Source of the DNA: JAADHG01 sp964418645
GTDB taxonomy: Bacteria > Bacteroidota > Bacteroidia > Flavobacteriales > Flavobacteriaceae
DNA length: 39,194 bases
Direction of reading: 5' to 3'
NCBI GenBank assembly: GCA_964418645.1
Contig: CAYQME010000020.1
Location: 1-39,194, forward strand
Positions 17,584 through 25,457 of the stretch are shown here, piece by piece (the first letter of the stretch is position 1; each line of letters begins with the position of its first letter). Below the pieces are notes generated by a model that saw only the letters and a list, made by a program, of their open reading frames with translations, was not told the origin of the DNA and searched no databases. The position numbers were made by a program, and so were the translations under genes.

Positions 17584-18114
17584 ATGCAAAAATTAAAAAA
17601 TAGCGAACTTAATAGATTGAGTGTTGAAGCATTTAAGCAATCGGCTAAAACTCCTCTGATTATTATTTTAGATAATATAAGAAGTCTCAATAATATTGGT
17701 AGTGTTTTTAGAACAAGTGATGCGTTTTTAATAGAGAAAATTTATCTCTGTGGCATTACTGCAAAACCACCTCATAAAGACATTCATAAAACAGCACTAG
17801 GAAGTACAGATACTGTGGCTTGGGAATATGTTAAAAACACTTTAGATATCATTAAAAAATTGAAAGTCGAAAATGTAAAAATTTTATCTATAGAACAAGC
17901 AGAAAACGCAACACTACTCAACGATTTTAAACCTAAAGCTAACACAACTTACGCGCTCGTTTTTGGAAACGAAGTAAAAGGTGTTACACAAGAGGTTGTT
18001 AATGCTAGCGACGTAGTTGTTGAAATACCACAGTATGGCACGAAACATTCATTAAATATATCGGTAAGCGTAGGTGTAGTAATTTGGGATTTGTTTAGCA
18101 AACTTAATGCTTAA
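17584..18114 (+). CDS. SpoU/TrmH-family RNA 2'-O-methyltransferase
   Basis: 176 residues of the SPOUT class, which uses S-adenosylmethionine in a trefoil-knot site to methylate ribose 2'-OH of tRNA or rRNA. The three motifs are visible: NIRSLNNIGSVFRTSDAF (motif 1), ALVFGNEVKGV (motif 2) and EIPQYGTKHSLNISVSVGV (motif 3). There is no separate N-terminal RNA-binding domain, so it is a short form. The exact RNA target cannot be told. It is convergent with the HPPK-dNK gene and the stop codons share TTAA. Confidence 0.9.
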   Translation: MQKLKNSELNRLSVEAFKQSAKTPLIIILDNIRSLNNIGSVFRTSDAFLIEKIYLCGITAKPPHKDIHKTALGSTDTVAWEYVKNTLDIIKKLKVENVKILSIEQAENATLLNDFKPKANTTYALVFGNEVKGVTQEVVNASDVVVEIPQYGTKHSLNISVSVGVVIWDLFSKLNA

Positions 18115-19238
18115 TCACAAATCTCATTTAAAATCCATAAATAATCTTCACGATTCTTTACAAAATCTCTATTAGAGATATCTATAATTTTTACATTAAA
18201 TTCTGGGTGGTTCTTTAAAAATTCTAAATATCCAGAATTAATATTTTCTAAATAGTTATCTTCAATATTTTGCTCGTAATCTCTTCCTCGTTTTTTAATG
18301 TTCTCTTGCAGTCGCTTTGTGTTCTGATATAAGTATACATACAAATCTGGTTTTGCTATATCTTTATATACCTGATAAAACAATTTTCTGTAGAGCATGA
18401 ACTCGTCTTCAGGTAAGGTGACTTTTGAAAAAATTAACGATTTAAATACATCATAATCACTAATAATAAAATCTTTAAACAGATCCAACTGCGACAAATC
18501 ATCGCTTATTTGTTGATAGCGATCAGCTAAAAAAGACATTTCTAAAGTAAATGCATAACGTTTAGGTTCTTCATAAAATTTTGGCAAAAACGGATTGTCT
18601 GCAAAACGTTCTAAAATTAATTTTGCGTTAAAATCGTGAGCCATTTTAGTTGCTAAGCTTGTTTTTCCGGCACCTATATTTCCTTCAATTGCGATATAAT
18701 TATAGAGTGAGAAGTCATATGCTCTACTCGGGTTTTTCAACCATATATTAATAGATTCAATCTCACCTTTGTCCTTACACTTGTCTAAAAGAGCAGATAC
18801 ATTCTTCTTTTTCTTAGGGTGAACAACTTCTGAAGCTATATCACTTAAAGGTTGCAATACAAATTTGCGTTTATGCATTTCTGGGTGCGGTAATTTTAAG
18901 GTTTTGGAGTCCAATACTTCCTCTCCAAAAAAGATAATGTCTAAATCTATTGTACGAGATTCATAACCTTTTTTCTTTGTGCGTGTTCTTCCTAAAGCTT
19001 TTTCTATAGCCAATAACTCACGCATGGCCTTTGTAGGCTTTAATTCAGTTTCTATAATAAGACAAGCATTTAGAAAGTAATCGCCTTCAAATCCAAGTGC
19101 TGGTGATTTATAAACTTTTGAAATAATTTTGATATTTCCAATTCTAAAATAAATGCTCGTAATAGCATCCTGCAGGTTTTTGAACTTATCCCCTTTATTA
19201 CTTCCTAATGATATATAAACATTTTGGTACTGATTCAT
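18111..19238 (-). CDS. HPPK (FolK) / deoxynucleoside kinase fusion
   Basis: 375 residues from the ATG at 19238; a TTG at 19250 would add four. Residues 7-145 are 6-hydroxymethyl-7,8-dihydropterin pyrophosphokinase, a folate synthesis step: YISLGSNKGD, SKVYKSPALGF, RTIDLDIIFF (95-104), LPHPEMHKRKFVLQPL. Residues 178-375 are a deoxynucleoside kinase of the dAdo/dGuo/dCyd type: P-loop GNIGAGKT (186-193), ERFADNPFL (210-218) and DRYQQ (239-243). The two halves serve unrelated steps (folate and dNTP salvage) that meet in DNA precursor supply. I recall this architecture from other Bacteroidota, so it is probably lineage-wide. Confidence 0.93.
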   Translation of the reverse strand: MNQYQNVYISLGSNKGDKFKNLQDAITSIYFRIGNIKIISKVYKSPALGFEGDYFLNACLIIETELKPTKAMRELLAIEKALGRTRTKKKGYESRTIDLDIIFFGEEVLDSKTLKLPHPEMHKRKFVLQPLSDIASEVVHPKKKKNVSALLDKCKDKGEIESINIWLKNPSRAYDFSLYNYIAIEGNIGAGKTSLATKMAHDFNAKLILERFADNPFLPKFYEEPKRYAFTLEMSFLADRYQQISDDLSQLDLFKDFIISDYDVFKSLIFSKVTLPEDEFMLYRKLFYQVYKDIAKPDLYVYLYQNTKRLQENIKKRGRDYEQNIEDNYLENINSGYLEFLKNHPEFNVKIIDISNRDFVKNREDYLWILNEICD

Positions 19239-19310
19239 AAGTAATGGCAAAATAACTAAAAGAAAATTTATTAGTTTATATTTACTAAACGTATTTATTC
19301 ACAATTTTAA

Positions 19311-20015
19311 ATGACACTTAAAGATAAACTTGCTGCACAACACATATACTTACTTCTAGGATCCCTTTTTATTACATCCTTGGTGGTATCAAACTTAATT
19401 TTTCAAAAGTTTTTTTATTGGTATCCCTTTCACTTAGAAATCTTTGGGACTAAACTTTTCGAAATATCAGTTGGTGTTTTACCCTATCCTATTACCTTTT
19501 TAATAACCGATTTAATTAGCGAAATTTATGGTAAAAAACGTGCCAATCAAGTTGTTGTTACAGGGATTTTTGCATCATTGTTTTCGCTTACGATTATTTT
19601 GATTGCTGATTATGTTCCTGCAACATCATGGTCATTTGTTAAAGATGATATGTTTCATACTGTTTTTGGAAATACAGCTATTGCTGTTTTCGCAAGCATG
19701 ATGGCTTACCTTTTTGCACAATTTATAGATATTCAGATTTATCATTTCTGGAAACGTATAACTAAAGGAAGGCATTTATGGTTACGCAATAATTTTTCTA
19801 CGTTTACATCTCAATTTGTCGACACCTTAACTATTTTAGTATTGTTGTGTTCCTTCGGAATTATTGAATGGAGTAGATTTAAAGGTCTACTAGTTACGGG
19901 ATTTTTATTCAAAATTCTAATAGCACTTTTTGATACTCCATTTTTGTATCTAGGTGTCTATTTGTTTAGAAAACGATTCCATTTAAAAGTTAATGAAGAA
20001 ATTTCATTAGCATAG
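19311..20015 (+). CDS. Queuosine precursor transporter (YhhQ/VUT family)
   Basis: 234-residue inner membrane protein with about six hydrophobic segments. Motifs match the vitamin-uptake-like VUT_1/YhhQ family: PITFLITDLISEIYGKKRAN, FAQFIDIQIYHFWK and RNNFSTFTSQFVDTL. Family members import preQ0/preQ1 for tRNA queuosine synthesis. No preQ1 riboswitch can be recognised in the 60-73 bp divergent gap shared with the HPPK-dNK gene. Start is the ATG at 19311. Confidence 0.88.
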   Translation: MTLKDKLAAQHIYLLLGSLFITSLVVSNLIFQKFFYWYPFHLEIFGTKLFEISVGVLPYPITFLITDLISEIYGKKRANQVVVTGIFASLFSLTIILIADYVPATSWSFVKDDMFHTVFGNTAIAVFASMMAYLFAQFIDIQIYHFWKRITKGRHLWLRNNFSTFTSQFVDTLTILVLLCSFGIIEWSRFKGLLVTGFLFKILIALFDTPFLYLGVYLFRKRFHLKVNEEISLA

Positions 20016-20066
20016 AAAATGGTGCTCTATTTGTAAGTTTATTGCTGTTTGCTCTACAAAAGAACC

Positions 20067-20690
20067 ATGTTACTTTTATATTTTTTTATAGGAATTTTTG
20101 CTGCTGTTTTAGGAGCATTGCCTTTAGGTGCTTCAAATATAGCAGTAATAAATACCACATTAAAGCAAAATGCTACCCAAGCGTTTAAAATTGCTATCAC
20201 TGCAGGTATTGCAGAAGTTATGCTTTCACTCTATGCGTTACATTGTAACACAATTGTTCAAAACTTTATAAACCACAATATGTGGATTCAAGTAACTACA
20301 GTTATTTTATTATTAGTTATTGGCGCCTTTTTATTCTTTAAAAAACAGACTCAAAAACAAGTAAAACACAGAACATTAACCCAATCAAAATACATAACTG
20401 GTTTTTTTCTAGGTATTTTAAACCCTCCAGTCCTTATCTATTGGATTGTTGCCGTAGGTATGATTAATGACAACAACTTTATGTTATCATTACACTCGTC
20501 ATTATCTGTTTTATTTTTATTCTTTTTTGGTATCTATTTAGGAAAAATCCTTACACTATATTTATATAGCCGGTTTAGTTTATTACTAAAACATAGAATC
20601 CAAAATATATCCTTAATTGTAAACAAAGTTACAGGGATGCTTTTAATTGTTATAGGCTTGGTACAGGCTATAAAATTATACGCTTTTTAA
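20067..20690 (+). CDS. LysE-family amino acid exporter-like protein
   Basis: 207 residues from the ATG at 20067; a TTG at 20049 would add six. About six transmembrane segments with the LysE-type N-terminus ALPLGASNIAVINTTLKQ and a GFFLGILNPPVLIYW segment like the conserved NPK/NPP motif. Members of this superfamily export amino acids or related small molecules; the substrate here is unknown. It follows the transporter gene by 51 bp and is convergent with the DUF2797 gene, sharing the TTAA stop overlap. Confidence 0.82.
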   Translation: MLLLYFFIGIFAAVLGALPLGASNIAVINTTLKQNATQAFKIAITAGIAEVMLSLYALHCNTIVQNFINHNMWIQVTTVILLLVIGAFLFFKKQTQKQVKHRTLTQSKYITGFFLGILNPPVLIYWIVAVGMINDNNFMLSLHSSLSVLFLFFFGIYLGKILTLYLYSRFSLLLKHRIQNISLIVNKVTGMLLIVIGLVQAIKLYAF

Positions 20691-21484
20691 ACAGGTAAGG
20701 TAATAGATACTACAAGCCCTTCGTTGGCACGAACATTAAAAACAGTTTCGTCTTCAAAAATTAAGTATTGTCCTTTTACCCCAACTAATTTTCCAACATA
20801 CTCTAGTGTCTTTTCAATATTTAAGCTCTTCGGCTTTTCTGGATATTGCATTACAGGAAAATCTAAATGGGTTTCATTGTTGTTTTCTATAAAATAATCT
20901 TTGGTCTCATTTGGAATATACAGCTTTAACCTATCTCTCCACTCTATAAGATTTTCATCTTCAATCTCATTTTTAAGCATTTTACGCCAATTGGTCTTAT
21001 CGGCTACATGTTCTTTTAGAGCAACCTCGGTAACTCCAGCTAAATAACGATTAGGTACTTCAGCAATTTCAATAGCTTCGTGGGCACCTTGGTCTATCCA
21101 TCGTGTTGGAACTTGGTTTTTCCTAGTGACACCAACTTTTACATTACTAGAATTTGCCAAATACACAATATGTGGCTGGAGTTGTGCTTTTTTTTCGTAT
21201 TCAAGATCTCTGTCTTCTTTGTCAAGATGTGCTGTACTCAATTCCGGACGCATAATCCAATTGGCTGCTTGTGGTACTTCGTAAAAACAGCTTTTACAAA
21301 AGCCTTGTCTATATATAGGCTTGTCTAAACCGCAACTAAGGCATTGATGTTTTACAAAATTAATTTTTATAGTCTTATTAAGTAGCTGATTTATATTTAA
21401 AAAGTCATTTTCAAATACTAAAAAATACTGAATAGGTTGTCCAAACTCTGTTTGCATTTTTGTTAACACACCTTGATACTTCAT
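20687..21484 (-). CDS. DUF2797 protein with zinc ribbon and possible GIY-YIG-like core
   Basis: 265 residues from the ATG at 21484; a start at 21526 would run into the divergent gene. Cys48, Cys51, Cys63 and Cys66 (CLSCG, FCKSC) form a likely zinc ribbon. Residues 105-160 read HIVYL, KVGVT, TRWIDQGA, then VTEVALKEH, which resembles the order of GIY-YIG nuclease motifs (two strands, an Arg, a Glu). That resemblance is my inference and I know of no demonstrated activity. No signal peptide. It is divergent from the GH3-like gene with only 45 bp between starts. Confidence 0.78.
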   Translation of the reverse strand: MKYQGVLTKMQTEFGQPIQYFLVFENDFLNINQLLNKTIKINFVKHQCLSCGLDKPIYRQGFCKSCFYEVPQAANWIMRPELSTAHLDKEDRDLEYEKKAQLQPHIVYLANSSNVKVGVTRKNQVPTRWIDQGAHEAIEIAEVPNRYLAGVTEVALKEHVADKTNWRKMLKNEIEDENLIEWRDRLKLYIPNETKDYFIENNNETHLDFPVMQYPEKPKSLNIEKTLEYVGKLVGVKGQYLIFEDETVFNVRANEGLVVSITLPV

Positions 21485-21529
21485 AAAAAGATTTTTGTTA
21501 TTTTTAGTTCTTGTAAAGATAATCAATAT

Positions 21530-23044
21530 ATGCCATTCCCTTTAGTAAATTCTGTCGCTTCATGGTTTTTAAAAAAACGATTTCATCAAATTGATTTGTT
21601 TTTAAAATACCCTAATGAAGTTCAAAACGAATTACTCTTTAGCCTTATATATATTGCAAAAGATACTCAACTTGGAAAACAATACAATTTTGCATCTATA
21701 CAAAATTATAAAGCTTTTAGTGAATGTGTTCCTGTTCGTTCTTATGAAGACTTTCAGCCATTTATAGAGCGCTCAAGACTAGGTGAGGATAACATTTTTT
21801 GGCCTACACCAATAAAATGGTTTGCTAAATCTAGCGGTACAACCAACGCAAAAAGTAAGTTTATTCCTGTGAGTATAGAGTCTCTAGAGGATTGCCACTA
21901 TGCTGCAGGAAAAGATTTATTGTGCATGTATCTTAATAACAATGAAGACTCACAAATGTTTGTTGGTAAAAGTTTACGTTTAGGAGGTAGTAAGGAATTA
22001 TACAAGGAAAATGGGACAGCTTTTGGAGATTTATCGGCTATATTAATTGATAACATGCCTTTTTGGGCTGAATTTAGTAGCACACCTAGTAGTAAAATTT
22101 CCTTAATGAGCAACTGGGAACACAAAATGCAAGCTATTGTAGATGAAACTATTAACGAAAACGTAACAAGTTTAACAGGAGTTCCGTCATGGATGCTCGT
22201 ACTATTAAATAATGTTCTAGAAACTACGGGTAAAAAAAATCTTCTTGAAGTTTGGCCAAATCTTGAAGTCTATTTTCATGGAGGCGTAAGTTTTACACCT
22301 TATGTTGACCAATACAAATCCCTTTTACCTAAAAAGGGTTTTAAGTACTACGAAATATATAATGCCTCTGAAGGTTTTTTTGCTATACAAGATAAAAACG
22401 ATTCAAGCGAACTTTTATTGATGCTTGATTATGGTATTTTTTATGAGTTTATTCCCATGGATAACTACAATACACCTCAAGAAAAAGTGATTCCGCTTAG
22501 CGAGGTAGAGAAAGGTGTTAATTATGCTATTGTTATTACTACCAATGCAGGTCTTTGGCGTTATAAAATTGGAGATACTGTTCGTTTTACTTCATTAAGT
22601 CCATATCGTATTAAAATTTCAGGAAGAACTAAACATCATATTAATGTTTTTGGAGAAGAACTTATTATAGAAAATGCTGAAGATGCTTTAAAGCTTGTCT
22701 GCAAAAAAGCAAAAGCAGAAATAGTTGATTATACAGCTGCACCAATATTTATGCAAGGCAAAGAAAAAGGCGCACATGAATGGCTGATAGAGTTTAGAAC
22801 ACCTCCTAAAGATCTAAACTATTTTAATGAATTGTTTGACAATACCCTTAAATCTTTAAATTCTGATTATGAAGCCAAACGTTATAACAACATGACGCTT
22901 AATAAGCCAAAAATAAATATTGCTAGACCTCAATTATTTTATGATTGGCTAAAAGAAAAAAACAAACTTGGCGGACAACATAAAATACCTAGATTATCGA
23001 ATTCTAGAGATTACCTTGAAGAGCTCTTGCAGTTAAACGATTAA
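21530..23044 (+). CDS. GH3-family (acyl-acid-amido synthetase-like) protein
   Basis: 504 residues from the ATG at 21530 (MPFPLVNSVASWFLKKR); an in-frame ATG at 21473 lies in the divergent gene. The ANL-type adenylating motifs of the GH3 family are visible: KSSGTTNAKSK (100-110), YNASEGFF and LWRYKIGDTVRF, followed by SGRTKHHINVFGEELI. Plant GH3 enzymes adenylate jasmonate or auxin and join them to amino acids. The bacterial substrate is not established. Soluble, no signal peptide. It shares a short divergent promoter region with the DUF2797 gene. Confidence 0.88.
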   Translation: MPFPLVNSVASWFLKKRFHQIDLFLKYPNEVQNELLFSLIYIAKDTQLGKQYNFASIQNYKAFSECVPVRSYEDFQPFIERSRLGEDNIFWPTPIKWFAKSSGTTNAKSKFIPVSIESLEDCHYAAGKDLLCMYLNNNEDSQMFVGKSLRLGGSKELYKENGTAFGDLSAILIDNMPFWAEFSSTPSSKISLMSNWEHKMQAIVDETINENVTSLTGVPSWMLVLLNNVLETTGKKNLLEVWPNLEVYFHGGVSFTPYVDQYKSLLPKKGFKYYEIYNASEGFFAIQDKNDSSELLLMLDYGIFYEFIPMDNYNTPQEKVIPLSEVEKGVNYAIVITTNAGLWRYKIGDTVRFTSLSPYRIKISGRTKHHINVFGEELIIENAEDALKLVCKKAKAEIVDYTAAPIFMQGKEKGAHEWLIEFRTPPKDLNYFNELFDNTLKSLNSDYEAKRYNNMTLNKPKINIARPQLFYDWLKEKNKLGGQHKIPRLSNSRDYLEELLQLND

Positions 23045-23224
23045 ATATTCATACCCTTTATCGATGATAATTGAATCCTTCTTTCTTTAAACGAAAATAG
23101 AATTGTATTCGTCTAAAAACTGCCATAGCAATTTTTATTATTCAATTTAAATATTACTTTTAAAGTGCAATTAAGAAAAACATATATAAGCTCACTGCAA
23201 TATTAATTATAATTCCAAAATAAA

Positions 23225-23252
23225 AAACCACTCAAATTTGAGTGGTTTCTTT
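23225..23252. terminator. Bidirectional terminator between GH3-like gene and clpX
   Basis: A perfect 24-base palindrome (AAACCACTCAAA / TTTGAGTGGTTT, 23225-23248) flanked by A-rich and T-rich runs on either side. It fits termination of the + strand GH3-like gene and of the - strand clpX message. Confidence 0.85.
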
Positions 23253-23276
23253 TATATATAGCTATTTGTTTTTAAA

Positions 23277-23330
23277 TCCCCATTTTCACGGGAATGACAA
23301 TTTTAATGAAAACTCGATACAAGTATCGAG
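23277..23330. repeat. Intergenic repeat: TTTC-loop hairpin plus CTCGATAC hairpin
   Basis: TCCCCATTTTCACGGGAATGACA (in two parts: TCCCCATTTTC at 23277-23287 and ACGGGAATGACA after it) is an imperfect member of the hairpin family seen before thyA and between clpP and clpX. It is followed by an 8-bp stem CTCGATAC/GTATCGAG (23313-23330) with a 2-base loop. It lies downstream of clpX. Confidence 0.65.
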
Positions 23331-23346
23331 AGGAATTCTTTTTTAA

Positions 23347-24579
23347 TTATGACACCGCTTTTAACTTTTTAAGTCGTGTTTTTGTAAGTTTCCCTTCTGC
23401 ATAAGATTTTGTAACATTAAGCTTTTTTTCATCATTACTTGGCATATTAAACATAGCATCAGTTAAAATTTCTTCACATAGCGAACGCAATCCTCGTGCT
23501 CCAAGTTTATATTCTACAGCTTTTTCAACAATAAAATCTAGTGCACCATCAGTAACTGTTAATTCTATTTCATCCATAGAAAACAATTTTTTATACTGTT
23601 TGATAATAGCATTTTTAGGTTCAGTAAGAATTGCTCTTAATGTGTTTGCGTCTAACGGATTCATATAAGTTAACACTGGAAGCCTTCCTATAATTTCTGG
23701 TATCAATCCAAAATCTTTTAAATCTTTAGGTGTAATGTATTGTAAAAAGTTATCCTTATCTATAGCATCTATATCATGAGAGGATTTGTATCCTATAGCA
23801 GACATGTTTAATCGTTTAGAAATCATGCGTTCAATACCATCAAAAGCACCGCCAGCAAAAAACAATATATTTTCGGTATTGACCTCAATAAATTTTTGAT
23901 CTGGATGTTTACGTCCTCCTTTTGGCGGCACATTAACTACTGTGCCTTCTAATAATTTCAGTAAAGCTTGTTGTACACCTTCACCCGAAACATCACGTGT
24001 TATTGAAGGATTATCACTTTTACGAGCAATTTTATCAATTTCATCAATAAAAACAATCCCTCGCTCTGCCTTTTCTAAGTTGTAATCGGCCGCTTGTAAT
24101 AAACGCGTTAGAATACTCTCTACATCTTCTCCAACATATCCAGCTTCAGTTAAAACCGTAGCATCAACAATTGCCAAAGGCACATTAAGCATTTTAGCAA
24201 TCGTTTTAGCGATTAGTGTTTTTCCTGTTCCGGTTTGGCCAACCATAATGATATTACTTTTCTGAATTTCAATATCATCATCTGTTGCTTTTTGTAATAA
24301 ACGCTTATAATGATTATAAACTGCTACAGACATAACACGTTTTGTATGTTCCTGTCCTATAATGTATTCGTCTAAAAACGCTTTTATTTGTAGTGGTTTT
24401 TTTAGCATTAATTCTGCCGAAAGACCACTATTATCACTATCCTTTGATTCTTCAATTACAATGCCGTGTGCTTGTTCGATACAACGATCACAAATATGTG
24501 CATCTAAACCAGCAATGAGCAAATTAGTTTCAGGTTTTTTACGTCCACAAAACGAACATTCTAATTCTTCTTTTGCCAT
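23347..24579 (-). CDS. clpX: ATP-dependent Clp protease ATP-binding subunit ClpX
   Basis: AAA+ unfoldase that feeds substrates to ClpP. 410 residues. The N-terminal zinc-binding domain has Cys8, Cys11, Cys30 and Cys33. Walker A GQTGTGKT (114-121), pore loop GYVG (147-150) and Walker B VFIDEID (176-182) follow. The C-terminal ARGLRSLCEEIL is typical. It lies 44 bp downstream of clpP on the same strand, with a hairpin repeat in the gap, so clpP and clpX are probably one operon with possible tuning of their ratio. Confidence 0.98.
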   Translation of the reverse strand: MAKEELECSFCGRKKPETNLLIAGLDAHICDRCIEQAHGIVIEESKDSDNSGLSAELMLKKPLQIKAFLDEYIIGQEHTKRVMSVAVYNHYKRLLQKATDDDIEIQKSNIIMVGQTGTGKTLIAKTIAKMLNVPLAIVDATVLTEAGYVGEDVESILTRLLQAADYNLEKAERGIVFIDEIDKIARKSDNPSITRDVSGEGVQQALLKLLEGTVVNVPPKGGRKHPDQKFIEVNTENILFFAGGAFDGIERMISKRLNMSAIGYKSSHDIDAIDKDNFLQYITPKDLKDFGLIPEIIGRLPVLTYMNPLDANTLRAILTEPKNAIIKQYKKLFSMDEIELTVTDGALDFIVEKAVEYKLGARGLRSLCEEILTDAMFNMPSNDEKKLNVTKSYAEGKLTKTRLKKLKAVS

Positions 24580-24592
24580 ATCTTTTAAATTA

Positions 24593-24617
24593 GATTCCCA
24601 CTTTCTTGGGAATGACA
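24593..24617. repeat. Hairpin repeat in the clpP-clpX gap
   Basis: GATTCCCA-CTTTCT-TGGGAATGACA: a 7-bp stem ATTCCCA/TGGGAAT around a CTTTCT loop, lying in the 44-bp gap between the clpP stop and clpX start. Same design as the repeats at 4043, 17561 and 23277. In a clpP-clpX message it would form a stem just before the clpX start. Confidence 0.72.
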
Positions 24618-24623
24618 GTTATA

Positions 24624-25298
24624 TTAGTTACGCGTTAAAATTTCATCAATCATTCCGTACTCCAGAGCTTTATCCGCTTTCATCCAGTAATCACGATCAC
24701 TATCATTATAGACTTTATCGTAATCTTGTCCCGAATGTTTACTTATAATTTTGTATAACTCTTCTTTTAATGTTAATATTTCGCGAGCAGTAATTTCAAT
24801 ATCACTAGCTTGACCTTGTGCTCCTCCCAAAGGTTGGTGAATCATAATACGCGAATGTGTTAAACCGCTACGTTTCCCTTTTTCTCCAGCGCATAACAAT
24901 ACAGCTCCCATAGATGCTGCCATACCTGTACAAATTGTGGCTACATCTGGTTTAATAAGTTGCATAGTATCGTAAATTCCTAATCCAGCATAAACACTTC
25001 CTCCAGGCGAATTAATATATATTTGAATATCTTTTGAAGAGTCTGTACTCTCTAAAAACAATAATTGTGCCTGAATAATATTAGCTACTTGATCATTAAT
25101 TCCGGTTCCCATAAAAATAATACGATCCATCATCAATCTTGAGAATACATCAAAAACAGCGATATTCATTTGACGTTCTTCAATAATATTAGGTGTCATA
25201 CCCATTGGATACATACTACTTATAATTTTATTATAATAGGTACTGCTTATCCCTTGGTCTTTTATAGCGAATTTTTCAAATTCTTTTCCGTAATCCAT
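24624..25298 (-). CDS. clpP: ATP-dependent Clp protease proteolytic subunit ClpP
   Basis: Serine protease that forms the barrel of the Clp protease. 224 residues. The catalytic triad is visible: Ser129 in GMAASMGAVL, His154 in RIMIHQPLGG and Asp203 in DSDRDYW. INSPGGSVYAG (95-105) is the oxyanion-hole region. About 30 N-terminal residues (MDYGKEFEKFAIKDQG...) precede the conserved TPNIIEE start, probably a propeptide as in related bacteria. It follows tig, but a terminator separates the two. Confidence 0.98.
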   Translation of the reverse strand: MDYGKEFEKFAIKDQGISSTYYNKIISSMYPMGMTPNIIEERQMNIAVFDVFSRLMMDRIIFMGTGINDQVANIIQAQLLFLESTDSSKDIQIYINSPGGSVYAGLGIYDTMQLIKPDVATICTGMAASMGAVLLCAGEKGKRSGLTHSRIMIHQPLGGAQGQASDIEITAREILTLKEELYKIISKHSGQDYDKVYNDSDRDYWMKADKALEYGMIDEILTRN

Positions 25299-25399
25299 AG
25301 TTTATTTATATTTCAATTTGAGCTTTATTAATTCCTTTTATTGAATTCAAACCGTTAATTTAAAGTCCTTTACAAGCTTCATAAAGTAGGTAGTCATCC

Positions 25400-25434
25400 A
25401 AATAAAAAGCGTTGAAATCAATAGAATTCAACGC
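25400..25434 (-). terminator. Intrinsic terminator downstream of tig
   Basis: 8-bp stem GCGTTGAA/TTCAACGC (arms at 25409-25416 and 25427-25434) with a 10-base loop, followed on the minus strand by CTTTTTATTT. It lies 24 bases after the tig stop and would end the tig message before clpP. Confidence 0.8.
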
Positions 25435-25457
25435 CTAAATATAATGAATTTTTAAAA

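Larger units (their letters stand above)
23045..23346. other. Gene-free stretch between GH3-like gene and clpX
   Basis: About 300 bp with no credible gene. It contains an AT-rich segment (23045-23220), one strong symmetrical terminator (23225-23248), a TTTC-loop repeat ending GGGAATGACA (23277-23298) and a second hairpin CTCGATAC-AA-GTATCGAG (23313-23330). The last element shares CTCGATACAA with position 38890-38899. Confidence 0.7.

Noticed and set aside
19251..19310. preQ1 riboswitch before the queuosine-precursor transporter
   Set aside because: The short divergent gap is AT-rich with no preQ1 aptamer-like stem and loop that I can recognise.
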